Below are positions 20,141 through 27,784 of a DNA stretch of 55,136 nucleotides, in pieces. Origin of the DNA: an uncultured Lachnospiraceae bacterium (GTDB lineage Bacteria > Bacillota > Clostridia > Lachnospirales > Lachnospiraceae); assembly GCA_947629525.1 (NCBI GenBank), contig CANREB010000013.1:1-55136 (forward strand), read 5' to 3'. How positions within the stretch are numbered: position 1 is the first letter of the stretch; each line of letters opens with the position of its first letter. The notes below the pieces were generated by a model. That model was not told the DNA's origin and made no database searches. It saw only the letters and a program-made list of their open reading frames with translations. A program made the position numbers and the translations under genes.

Positions 20141-21440
20141 ATATGTAGTTGCAATTCTTGGCTTCATTATGAAAATTATATTTGAATTCCTTAATCTTAT
20201 CGGAATTCCGAATGTTGGTTTATCTATTATTTTGTTTACTGTTGTTATTTATCTGCTTTTGCTTCCGCTTACCATAAAACAGCAGAAGTATTCAAAGCTG
20301 TCGGCAAGAATGAATCCTGAATTAAACGTGATACGTGACAAATATAAAGGCAAACAGGATCAGGAATCAATGCTTGCAATGAACATGGAGACAAAAAAAG
20401 TTTACGCAAAATACGGTGTTTCCCCGTCGGGAACATGTCTTCCGCTTTTAATACAGATGCCTATTTTGCTTGCTCTTTACCGTGTTATCAATGCAATGCC
20501 GGCATATGTTACCAGAATTAAGGATGTCATCGGTATACTTGCCGATAAGATAATGACATTTTCCGACGGCGTTGAATATATTCAAAATTCGCAGGCAGCG
20601 GCTTATTTCAGAAAAAATTTTGAAATAGCCGGCAATACAAGGAACGCTGTTATAGATACGATCAACAAGATGTCAACCACAGAGCTTTCAAGCCTGTCGG
20701 ATAAGTTTGGTCTTGCAGATCTTACTTATAACGGCGATGTTATCCTTACAAGATACCTTGCGGACGGTACACAGCAGAGAGGACTTATCGATACTTACAA
20801 TAATTTTCTCGGCTTGAATATGGGTAATTCCCCTATGGCTACTATTCAGCTTGCTTTTGCGGCGGGTAATTATCTTTTACTTGCAGGCGCTGTGGCTATC
20901 CCTGTTCTTGCGGCAGTGACACAGTGGATAAATTACAAATTGATGCCGCAGCCTGAAAATGCCAATAATGATAATAAGAAAAAACAGCAGCCGTCGAATG
21001 ACATGGCAGACTCGATGCAGCAGTCAATGAAGATGATGAATACCATTATGCCGATAATGTCAGCATGGTTTTGTCTTACTCTTCCCTCAGGTATGGGTTT
21101 GTACTGGGTCATTGGTGCTGTCGTCAGAAGTATTGAGCAGGTAGCTATCAATAAGCATATCGATAAGATGGATATAGATGCCGAGATAGCGAAAAATACT
21201 GAAAAGTATAACGAAAAGCTCAGAAAACAAGGCATCGATCCTGCAAAGCTTAATGCGGCTGCAAGGACAAATACAAAAAATATCGCGTCCAAAGCTTCTG
21301 TTAAGACTTTGAAAACTGATGAGGAAAAAGCTGAAGAGATCAGAAAGTCAACAGAATATTATAATAATAACGCAAAGCCCGGAAGCTTGGCGGCTAAGGC
21401 AAATATGGTAAAACAATATAATGAAAAAAATAATAAATAG
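20097..21440 (+). CDS. yidC: Membrane protein insertase YidC/OxaA
   Basis: The 447-residue protein has the YidC core: first helix around residues 20-60, then LPLTIKQQKYSKLSARMNPEL, a cytoplasmic helical hairpin, and GTCLPLLIQMPILLALYRVI. A segment of about 120 residues (about 145-265) between the second and third core helices is longer than in Bacillus SpoIIIJ. The N-terminus is not a lipoprotein signal (no lipobox Cys), unlike SpoIIIJ. The charged C-terminal tail probably binds ribosomes. The start, behind AGGAGG, lies inside yidD. Confidence 0.95.
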   Translation: MDFILLTQNSTPIFKYVVAILGFIMKIIFEFLNLIGIPNVGLSIILFTVVIYLLLLPLTIKQQKYSKLSARMNPELNVIRDKYKGKQDQESMLAMNMETKKVYAKYGVSPSGTCLPLLIQMPILLALYRVINAMPAYVTRIKDVIGILADKIMTFSDGVEYIQNSQAAAYFRKNFEIAGNTRNAVIDTINKMSTTELSSLSDKFGLADLTYNGDVILTRYLADGTQQRGLIDTYNNFLGLNMGNSPMATIQLAFAAGNYLLLAGAVAIPVLAAVTQWINYKLMPQPENANNDNKKKQQPSNDMADSMQQSMKMMNTIMPIMSAWFCLTLPSGMGLYWVIGAVVRSIEQVAINKHIDKMDIDAEIAKNTEKYNEKLRKQGIDPAKLNAAARTNTKNIASKASVKTLKTDEEKAEEIRKSTEYYNNNAKPGSLAAKANMVKQYNEKNNK

Positions 21441-21455
21441 TTGGGAGGAATAACA

Positions 21456-22178
21456 ATGGATTTTGTTGAATTTAAAGGTAAAACAAAAGGTGAAGCTATA
21501 ACGGAAGCCTGCAGGCATTTCTCTATTCCAAGCGACAAGCTTGAATATGAAGTCATTGAAGAAGAAAAATCGGGTTTTTTGGGTATCGGTGCTAAACCTG
21601 CAGTCATAAAGGCAAGGGTTAAGGAAGAATTTAACGATGATACGGAAAAAGTTTCTATATCTCCCGTGAGCGAGTCCCCTGTAAGCGTATCTTCTTCATC
21701 ACAGCCTCCGGTTGACAGTTCGGATGTTGAGAATGTATGTAAGAAATTTTTAAATGAAGTTTTTGCCGCTATGAATCTTACTGTTAAGATAGATACAAAA
21801 TATAATGATTCTCTCAGATCTCTTGATATCGAACTTAGCGGCGATGAGATGGGTGTTTTGATAGGAAAAAGAGGACAAACGCTTGATTCTTTGCAATATC
21901 TTGTTTCTCTTGTAGTAAATAAAGGGACGACCGAATACATAAGGGTAAAGGTTGATACCGAAAATTACAGGCAGAGACGTAAGGAAACACTTGAAAATCT
22001 CGCAAAGAATATATCATATAAAGTAAAACGTACGAAACGTCCCGTAGCGCTTGAGCCTATGAATCCTTATGAGAGAAGGATAATTCATTCCGCGCTGCAG
22101 AATGACAGATATGTCACAACTCATAGTGAAGGTGAAGAGCCTTACAGAAGAGTAGTCGTTACTTTAAGAAGACAGTAA
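21456..22178 (+). CDS. khpB: RNA-binding protein Jag/KhpB
   Basis: This 240-residue protein has three parts: Jag-N (VEFKGKTKGEAITEACRHF ... GFLGIGAKPA, residues 1-55), a linker, a KH domain with the GxxG loop in VLIGKRGQTLDSLQYLV (about 130-150), and an R3H domain at the C-terminus (NPYERRIIHSAL). KhpB with KhpA binds small and messenger RNAs and affects cell division. The ATG at 21456 follows GGGAGG. It normally precedes mnmE, but here a bidirectional terminator and a 5.6-kb accessory island follow. Confidence 0.95.
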   Translation: MDFVEFKGKTKGEAITEACRHFSIPSDKLEYEVIEEEKSGFLGIGAKPAVIKARVKEEFNDDTEKVSISPVSESPVSVSSSSQPPVDSSDVENVCKKFLNEVFAAMNLTVKIDTKYNDSLRSLDIELSGDEMGVLIGKRGQTLDSLQYLVSLVVNKGTTEYIRVKVDTENYRQRRKETLENLAKNISYKVKRTKRPVALEPMNPYERRIIHSALQNDRYVTTHSEGEEPYRRVVVTLRRQ

Positions 22179-22186
22179 TATATTAT

Positions 22187-22231
22187 AAAAAAGATGCCGA
22201 AGAACAATTATCGTTCTCCGGCATCTTTTTT
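22187..22231. terminator. Bidirectional terminator between jag and the exporter gene
   Basis: AAAAAAGATGCCG (22187-22199) pairs with CGGCATCTTTTTT (22219-22231). It ends jag on the plus strand and the convergent ABC exporter on the minus strand, forming a boundary of the inserted island. Confidence 0.9.
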
Positions 22232-22244
22232 ATAGGAAAATACT

Positions 22245-23840
22245 TTATGAAATCTCATATACGGCATCAAACTGTCCCTTGCGCTCATCGGAAAGATGAT
22301 GGCTTACCAGTATAAGCGTCAGATCGGGATTTGCAAGCAGACTCTTTTCTACGATGTCAGCGTTTACTTTATCCAGTGCGCTTGTACCCTCGTCAACTAA
22401 CAGTATAGAGCGGTTATGTATCAAAGCTCTTGCAAGAGCTACACGCTGCTTCTGACCGCCGGATAAGTTGTTTCCGTCCTCGCCTACAACAGTGTCCAAT
22501 CCGTTTTCAAAGTTAGGAAGATCGCCCTCAAGCGCACTGTCATGCAGTGCCTTTTTTAACTGCGCGTCGGTGAAGTCTTCGCCTAACGTAATATTGTCCT
22601 TTATCGTGGTATTGAATAAAAATACGTCCTGTTCTATATAGCTCATCTGCTTTTGAAGCTGTTTTGTGGTGTATTCTTTTGCATCCTTGCCGTCGAAACG
22701 GATAGAACCCTTATAGTCAGGAAGCCATCCCAAAATAAGCTTTAACAGAGTTGATTTTCCTCCGCCTGAAGGTCCGACAAGAGCGTATTTTTTGCCGACT
22801 TCAAAGTTAAGAGACATATTTTTTATAACGGGTTTATTTTCATACTGGAAATCAACGTTTTCCAGTGTGATAGCTTCATGCAGAGGAAGCATTCCGGTTT
22901 TATCATCTTCAAAGTCTTTGTCGGCGTGTACGGTAATCTTTTCAAAATACGGCTTTACTGCGTAGAATGAAATTCTCAATGTAGAAAGATTTGCAACTCC
23001 GTTGATGACGGTGCTGCACAAGTTACCTCCTCCGGAAATAGCGGATTGTATAATAATACCTTTGATTGAAAGGAAAGCAATCAATGCGTTTATTGCTATT
23101 TGGCTGAATAAGCTGAATAAGTTGACGCTGTCACCTGATATAGTCTGCCACATGCTAAGCTTGAAACCTGCCTTTTCCATATTATCGCTGGCACTGTTTA
23201 TGCCCTTGAAAAAACGGTGTTCGTGGCTAAAGAATCGCAATACGTCAAATCCCTTTAAAAGTTCTTTAAAATTATCGGTTGAAGCCGCCTGAACATTGGC
23301 AAACTCTTCTCCCAAATTGTTTATGCGTTTTTCAAATATTTTTGGAGCTGCCATCATTATAATAGAGAATATTAATGATACAACCAAAAGTGACCAATGC
23401 AAAGTGAAAAGTGCAATAACGCTAAAAATTGTGCTGGATAATACTACAACTATATTATAAAATGGTCCCCATGCCTTCTTCTCAATCTGGCTGACGTCGT
23501 TAGTAAACCATGATAAATATTCGCCGCTTGCCTGTTCATGGAATGAAAGGTGATCTTTATTAATAAGTACAGCAGCAATATCCTGACGCAGTGAATTGTT
23601 CATATTACGGACGGCTTTTCCCTGAAAATAATTTGCGACTAAATTTGCTGCAATCATTATGATAAATACTATTGCACTTATCATAAAATAATACATAAAT
23701 CCCTTAAAATCGAGTTCTATGATTTTTTGAAATTGCTGCATATCTAACAGATAAACAACTGTTTGAGATCCTGTTTGGATTAGTAAAAACAAGATAGTCA
23801 AAAAATTAAATTTCCAATGTTTTTTTAAATAGTATTTCAT
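22245..23840 (-). CDS. ABC exporter (fused membrane and ATPase domains) of the RiPP island
   Basis: The protein, 531 residues from the ATG at 23840, has an N-terminal membrane domain with about six helices (residues 12-300) and an ATPase domain with Walker A (GPSGGGKST), Q-loop (YIEQDVFLFN), signature LSGGQKQRVALARAL, Walker B (ILLVDEGTSALD) and H-loop (LVSHH). I prefer 23840 to the ATG at 23846 because AGGAG then has normal spacing. It lacks a C39 peptidase domain, so it does not itself cleave a leader. It is transcribed from its own promoter, which shares a box with the precursor promoter. Export of the modified peptide is the natural role; immunity is an alternative. Confidence 0.88.
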   Translation of the reverse strand: MKYYLKKHWKFNFLTILFLLIQTGSQTVVYLLDMQQFQKIIELDFKGFMYYFMISAIVFIIMIAANLVANYFQGKAVRNMNNSLRQDIAAVLINKDHLSFHEQASGEYLSWFTNDVSQIEKKAWGPFYNIVVVLSSTIFSVIALFTLHWSLLVVSLIFSIIMMAAPKIFEKRINNLGEEFANVQAASTDNFKELLKGFDVLRFFSHEHRFFKGINSASDNMEKAGFKLSMWQTISGDSVNLFSLFSQIAINALIAFLSIKGIIIQSAISGGGNLCSTVINGVANLSTLRISFYAVKPYFEKITVHADKDFEDDKTGMLPLHEAITLENVDFQYENKPVIKNMSLNFEVGKKYALVGPSGGGKSTLLKLILGWLPDYKGSIRFDGKDAKEYTTKQLQKQMSYIEQDVFLFNTTIKDNITLGEDFTDAQLKKALHDSALEGDLPNFENGLDTVVGEDGNNLSGGQKQRVALARALIHNRSILLVDEGTSALDKVNADIVEKSLLANPDLTLILVSHHLSDERKGQFDAVYEIS

Positions 23841-23883
23841 TTTCATTCTCCTACTTATAATTTAAATATATTTTTTAACAACG

Positions 23884-23932
23884 ATAATATAATAACAGTT
23901 ATTGTGGAATGAAAACATATCGTTTTATGTTA
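23884..23932 (-). promoter_or_regulatory. Promoter and regulator box of the ABC exporter gene
   Basis: On the minus strand the box GATATGTTTTC (23921-23911) is followed after exactly 21 nt by TATTAT (23889-23884), about 38 nt before the start codon. The adjoining plus-strand sequence ATCGTTTTATGTTA (23919-23932) is identical to half of the palindrome upstream of the precursor gene. No good -35 hexamer is visible, consistent with an activator-dependent promoter. Confidence 0.65.
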
Positions 23933-23933
23933 A

Positions 23934-25193
23934 TTAGTAAAGATTATATATTTTCTGGTGACAATGTAGATCGTTATTTTTTTCTACAAGTGTTTTACGC
24001 TTGCATGGTAAATTAAGGCAGTCTGATAAATTTTTGCATGAACAGCATTCCTGTTTTAAGTCGGAAAATCCCCACTTCGCGTTTGCAGAGTCGTCTATTA
24101 TAACGCCGTCTTCTGTTACGCTGCCTATTAAATTTTCAGGATGTCCCAGACATACTGTACATTTTTCGATTTGTCCTTTGGAACGAAAAACCATGCTATG
24201 AGGATAACTTGCATAGCATATTTTGGAAAACGGACCGCTTTTTTCATTTTCACATGGCATTCCTATGCTTTTTACATAATTAATGTGTTTTTTTATCAGT
24301 TCAGCTTTTTCATTATCAGACAGCAGATGAAGAGAGCTGACATTTTCCCCTCCCCAGTCGTCAATTGAATGAAAAAAGACGCAGAAACGCTCGTCTCCTT
24401 TGAAACGCTTGTATAAATCATCGTACCATGTATAATCTATGTCATCCGGCATAAGATTGTGGCGCAGTATAATCTTAAACTGATATTGTTCTTGAGGAAG
24501 AGCGGAAATGGCGTCCAGATTTTCTAAAATCTTTTGAAGCGTACCGCTTCCTAAAACATGAGGTCTGGTATGGTCATGTTTTCTTCCGTCCAGTGTAATC
24601 TGGTATTCTGTTATACCGCAGTCAAGATATTCCTTGAAATTGTTTAAATCTAACAGATACCCGTTTGTTGTCATTGAGGAAGTAAAAATATTTCCATAGA
24701 CGCCGCACTGTTTCTTTATCATATCATTTGTTTCAAGCACTACATCTTTGCATAATGTAGGTTCTCCGCCAAACCAGCTTATATTGATGCGCTTGAATTT
24801 CGGAATTTGGACTAAAAGATAATTTTGGATTTGGTCTAATGTTCTTCGTGTCATTGAAACAGGAGTATGACTTTCGTAGCAGTACAGGCATCGGAAATTG
24901 CATCCTTCTGTAGGCATAATAGTAGCTGCCAGAATACCTTCTAATTGTTGATACAGCTTTTTCATTGCAGCATTTAATTCCTCTTTTGTCAGTAAAAATC
25001 CTTCCTGATGCAGCAGCTCGGTGAGCGGAGTTGAGAGAGTGCAGGTTTCTTTATTTTTATATAAATTAATAAATTCTGTTTTGATTTCGGGGACGTTGAG
25101 CTTTACAATGTCCTGATGCAGTTTTGACGTTACGAATATATCATTATCTTTTTCATAATAATATACATATCCGGGTATTAAAAAAGGTTTCAT
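23934..25193 (-). CDS. Radical SAM/SPASM peptide maturase
   Basis: The 419-residue enzyme starts at the ATG at 25193, which has TAAGGAG 10 bases upstream; the frame extends further only through a terminator hairpin. Residues 1-85 form a small N-terminal domain, in the place and size of a PqqD-like RiPP recognition element. The radical SAM cluster is Cys98, Cys102, Cys105 in TEGCNFRCLYCYES (CxxxCxxC), followed by SWFGGEPTL. The C-terminal region has SPASM-type cysteines near 345, 348, 383-386, 392, 397 and 411, for auxiliary Fe-S clusters. Such enzymes make thioether, C-C or other radical links in short peptides. The 30-residue gene 93 bp upstream is the evident substrate. No peptidase gene is present. 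Confidence 0.92.
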   Translation of the reverse strand: MKPFLIPGYVYYYEKDNDIFVTSKLHQDIVKLNVPEIKTEFINLYKNKETCTLSTPLTELLHQEGFLLTKEELNAAMKKLYQQLEGILAATIMPTEGCNFRCLYCYESHTPVSMTRRTLDQIQNYLLVQIPKFKRINISWFGGEPTLCKDVVLETNDMIKKQCGVYGNIFTSSMTTNGYLLDLNNFKEYLDCGITEYQITLDGRKHDHTRPHVLGSGTLQKILENLDAISALPQEQYQFKIILRHNLMPDDIDYTWYDDLYKRFKGDERFCVFFHSIDDWGGENVSSLHLLSDNEKAELIKKHINYVKSIGMPCENEKSGPFSKICYASYPHSMVFRSKGQIEKCTVCLGHPENLIGSVTEDGVIIDDSANAKWGFSDLKQECCSCKNLSDCLNLPCKRKTLVEKNNDLHCHQKIYNLY

Positions 25194-25224
25194 AATAAAT
25201 AATCTCCTTAATGGTGTTTTAATT

Positions 25225-25270
25225 AAAAAAATCGGCGATTTCTGTCTATGCGGAAACCGCCGATTTTTTT
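25225..25270 (-). terminator. Intra-operon terminator between precursor and maturase
   Basis: On the minus strand AAATCGGCGG and TTTCCG lead into a loop and return as AAATCGCCGATTTTTTT, giving a stem of about 12 bp with one mismatch and a T7 tail. It lies between the precursor stop (25286) and the maturase start (25193). Partial readthrough would give many precursor messages for each maturase message, a common device in RiPP operons. Confidence 0.8.
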
Positions 25271-25285
25271 CTGATATTTTATACT

Positions 25286-25378
25286 TTAGCATTTAATATT
25301 AATATTAATATTTACGTTTATTTCTATAGAAGTTGTTGTAAAAATATCAGAATTGTTTTCCTTTTTTATTACTTCCAT
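25286..25378 (-). CDS. RiPP precursor peptide with alternating Ile/Val-Asn core
   Basis: This 30-codon gene begins with ATG at 25378, 9 bases behind a near-perfect AAAGGAGGT, the strongest ribosome binding site in the island. The peptide starts MEVIKKENNSDIFTTTS (charged leader-like part, residues 1-17) and ends with IEINVNININIKC (residues 18-30). Asn stands at 21, 23, 25 and 27, alternating with Val/Ile, and Asn27-Ile-Lys-Cys30 forms an NxxC motif with a C-terminal cysteine. The Ile-Asn part is encoded by a (AATATT)3 tandem repeat. It is followed by a terminator, a radical SAM/SPASM enzyme and an ABC exporter, and opposes Rgg-like regulators. It is too short for a default ORF caller. The reading as a RaS-RiPP precursor is inference from context; a peptide pheromone role is also possible. 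Confidence 0.85.
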   Translation of the reverse strand: MEVIKKENNSDIFTTTSIEINVNININIKC

Positions 25379-25437
25379 TGTGATATACCTCCTTTTTAGA
25401 TTTCAGCTTTTAAACATTTCTCTGTTCATCTGCTGTG

Positions 25438-25508
25438 ATTATAATATATCAGCTCTTAATAAAAGAAAACATATCATGTTGTGTTATTTTAAAATAACAT
25501 AAAACGAT
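25438..25508 (-). promoter_or_regulatory. Precursor promoter with regulator box and 18-bp palindrome
   Basis: On the minus strand, GATATGTTTTC (25475-25465) precedes TATAAT (25443-25438) by exactly 21 nt. Just upstream lies the perfect palindrome TGTTATTTTAAAATAACA (about 25482-25499), which extends imperfectly to about 36 bp. It sits between the divergent precursor and regulator genes, so one bound dimer could control both. No consensus -35 is seen. The 14-mer ATCGTTTTATGTTA (25508-25495, minus) recurs at the exporter promoter. Confidence 0.7.
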
Positions 25509-25586
25509 AAATTTCGCTAGTCATGTGCAAAAAAAGGTACTATAATTATAATGGAAGAAATTTAATTATAAAAAGAGGAAACGTAT

Positions 25587-26534
25587 ATGCAGGAAATGTT
25601 TATCGGCGAAGTAATAAAAAAAAGACGGGCAGAGCTTGGACTGACACAGGAACAATTATGTGAAGGAATTTGTGAGCCTATCACTATTTCTCGCATGGAG
25701 AATGGTAAACAGACCCCATCACGAAACCGAGTTATAGCATTACTGCAAAGGCTTGGACTTCCTGATGACCGTTATTTTGCGCTTTTAAGTAAAAATGAGT
25801 TGGAATTGGATAAATTGCAGAAGGATGTGGCTTCTTATAGTATACGGTATCGACGTGCTTCAAATGAAGAGAAATCTAAAGCTAAGGAGGATGCTCTTGC
25901 TGCGGTGAAACGATTAGAAGATGCGATTGAGGATGATGATTTAATAAGTCAACAGATTGTGATACGCAGTAAAATATTGCTTGGAAAAGATGGTGGAGAA
26001 TATTCATTTGAAGAAAAGATTAATATGCTTATGGAGTCAATTCATCTGACTGTGCCACGGTTTGATTTGGATGAAATTGGCGCTTGTCTATATAGTTATG
26101 ATGAGATTCAAATTATCAATCATATTGCTTGTGTATATTCTGAATTTGAACAACATAGAAAAGCAGTTGATATATATAGTCAACTGCTCAGATATATTCA
26201 GAAGCATATGGAACTTGTTCCTTCTACGAAGTCTTATCTTCCTATGATAGCTTTTAATTATGCAAGAGAATTGATTATTTTAAAAAGATATGATGAAGCC
26301 ATTGAGGTAGCTGAAATAGGCAGGCAAGTCTGTATTAATTATGGATATTATTCCGATTTACCGGGATTGCTTGCAGCATTGGCGGAATGTAAGCACCTTT
26401 TAGGTTATGATAAGGAAAGCTTGTCGCTTTATTATCAATCATATTATATATGCGAGGCTATAGGCAATGAGCAAGGTAGAGCTGTTGTGTATGAAGATTT
26501 AAAGCAATATTTTGGAATAAAAATAGAAGATTAA
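25587..26534 (+). CDS. HTH-TPR transcriptional regulator, Rgg/PlcR-like (copy 1)
   Basis: The 315-residue protein has an N-terminal Cro/C1-type HTH (IGEVIKKRRAELGLTQEQLCEGICEPITISRMENGKQTPSRNRV, residues about 6-50) and a long helical C-terminal region of TPR-like repeats (for example HRKAVDIYSQLLRYIQKHM and YDEAIEVAEIGRQVCINYG). This is the layout of regulators that bind short peptides, such as Rgg, PlcR and PrgX. AAGAGGAAA precedes the ATG. It is divergent from the RiPP precursor gene, with a palindrome between them, so it most likely controls that operon. A paralogue follows 194 bp downstream. Confidence 0.88.
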   Translation: MQEMFIGEVIKKRRAELGLTQEQLCEGICEPITISRMENGKQTPSRNRVIALLQRLGLPDDRYFALLSKNELELDKLQKDVASYSIRYRRASNEEKSKAKEDALAAVKRLEDAIEDDDLISQQIVIRSKILLGKDGGEYSFEEKINMLMESIHLTVPRFDLDEIGACLYSYDEIQIINHIACVYSEFEQHRKAVDIYSQLLRYIQKHMELVPSTKSYLPMIAFNYARELIILKRYDEAIEVAEIGRQVCINYGYYSDLPGLLAALAECKHLLGYDKESLSLYYQSYYICEAIGNEQGRAVVYEDLKQYFGIKIED

Positions 26535-26642
26535 ACAATCAATAGTCCATTCGACAACACAGAATTTTACGGAAATATACAAAATAAGAGGTGCATTGCG
26601 CCAGCAGCACCGCGTTTTTGTATATTTCCGCAAAATTCGTAC
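26527..26642. repeat. 116-bp palindromic repeat, copy 1
   Basis: It starts in the last codons of the first regulator gene and is 114/116 identical to 27669-27784. It contains a 23-nt inverted repeat (26562-26584 with 26616-26638, 22 of 23 pairs) enclosing a smaller GGTGC/GCACC stem (26590-26594/26607-26611). The near-perfect cruciform could act as a bidirectional terminator, a processing site or a REP-like element. Confidence 0.9.
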
Positions 26643-26728
26643 GTCATAGAACATAACTAATAAATTGCAATAAAATTTATCTTTAAAAGTACAAAAAACA
26701 ATTTACAATATAAAGAGGGAACATATAC

Positions 26729-27676
26729 ATGCAGGAAATGTTTATAGGTGAAGTAATAAAACAAAGACGAACAGAACTTGGACTAACACAAGAACAGCTT
26801 TGCGAAGGAATATGTGAGCCAATCACTATCTCACGCATGGAAAACGGCAAACAAACCCCATCCCGAAACAGGGTAATAGCATTACTGCAAAGATTAGGAC
26901 TTCCCGATGACCGCTATTTTGCACTTTTAAATAAAAATGAGCTGGAATTAGACAAATTACAAAAAGATGTAGTTTCTTATAATGTACGGTATCAACGTGC
27001 TTCGAATAAAGAGAGAATTAAGGCTAAGGAAGATGCTCTTGCGGCAGTAGAGCATTTGGAAAATATGATGGATGAGGATGACTCAATAAGCCGACAAATT
27101 GTGATACGCAGTAGAGTTCTGCTTGGAAAAGAGAGTGGTGAGTATTCTTTTGATGAGAGGATAAATCTATTGATAGAAGCAATTCGTTTGACTGTGCCTC
27201 GATTTGATTTGGATGAAATAGGAGCTTGTCTATACAGTTATGATGAGATTAAAATTATTAATCAGATTGCAGGTACATATTCTGATTTTGAACAGCATGA
27301 AAAAGCGGTTGATATATATAGTCAACTACTTGAATATATTCAAAAACATATGGAAATTGTTCCTTCTACAAAATCTCATTTACCTATGATAGCTTTTAAT
27401 TATGCACGGGAATTGTATTTTTTGAAACGATACGATGAAGCTATTGAAATAGCAGAATTAGGCAGACAAATTTGTATTAATTACGGACATTATACAAATT
27501 TACCTGAGTTGCTTTCCGTTTTAGCAGAATGTAAACATTTTTTAGGTGATGATAAAGAAAGTATGTCTCTTTATCGTCAATCATATTATTTGTGTAAAAT
27601 TTTAGCTAATGAAAGAGGTATTATTGTTGTTCAGAAAGAATTTAAACAATACTTTGGTGAAGAAATAAAAGATTAA
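26729..27676 (+). CDS. HTH-TPR transcriptional regulator, Rgg/PlcR-like (copy 2)
   Basis: Also 315 residues, paralogous to the gene at 25587. The first 80 residues differ at only three positions (12, 15 and 68), so both proteins should read the same DNA sequence. The helical C-terminal two thirds differ far more often, suggesting different or diverging peptide ligands. AAGAGGGAAC precedes the ATG. No copy of the 18-bp palindrome lies in front of it. It ends 136 bp before mnmE and is followed by the second palindromic repeat. Confidence 0.88.
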   Translation: MQEMFIGEVIKQRRTELGLTQEQLCEGICEPITISRMENGKQTPSRNRVIALLQRLGLPDDRYFALLNKNELELDKLQKDVVSYNVRYQRASNKERIKAKEDALAAVEHLENMMDEDDSISRQIVIRSRVLLGKESGEYSFDERINLLIEAIRLTVPRFDLDEIGACLYSYDEIKIINQIAGTYSDFEQHEKAVDIYSQLLEYIQKHMEIVPSTKSHLPMIAFNYARELYFLKRYDEAIEIAELGRQICINYGHYTNLPELLSVLAECKHFLGDDKESMSLYRQSYYLCKILANERGIIVVQKEFKQYFGEEIKD

Positions 27677-27784
27677 ACAATCAATAGTCCATTCGACAAC
27701 ACAGAATTTTACGGAAATATACAAAATAAGAGGTGCATTGCGCCAGCAGCACCGCGTTTTTGTATATTTCTGTAAAATTCGTAC
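27669..27784. repeat. 116-bp palindromic repeat, copy 2 (mnmE leader)
   Basis: Second copy, at an offset of 1142 bp; the two differences from copy 1 both lie in the right arm, where they replace a mismatch by another (27704-27726 with 27758-27780). It lies just before the mnmE ribosome binding site, so it would be in the mnmE leader if transcription comes from the regulator gene. This was probably the original flank, duplicated together with the regulator. Confidence 0.9.

Noticed and set aside
25286..25378. Assignment of the peptide to proteusins (polytheonamide family)
   Set aside because: The peptide has no nitrile-hydratase-like leader and is far too short; only the alternating Asn pattern is similar.
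26570..26600. Hydrophobic nonapeptide MHLLFCIFP on the minus strand of the repeat as a pheromone for the regulators
   Set aside because: No ribosome binding site or promoter is visible, and the frame lies in the palindrome; it remains only a remote possibility.
26593..26650. Short plus-strand frame inside the palindromic repeat (TTG start, MRQQHRVFVYF...)
   Set aside because: It has a weak AGAGGTG but a TTG start and lies across a strong hairpin; in copy 2 the same frame merely runs into mnmE.
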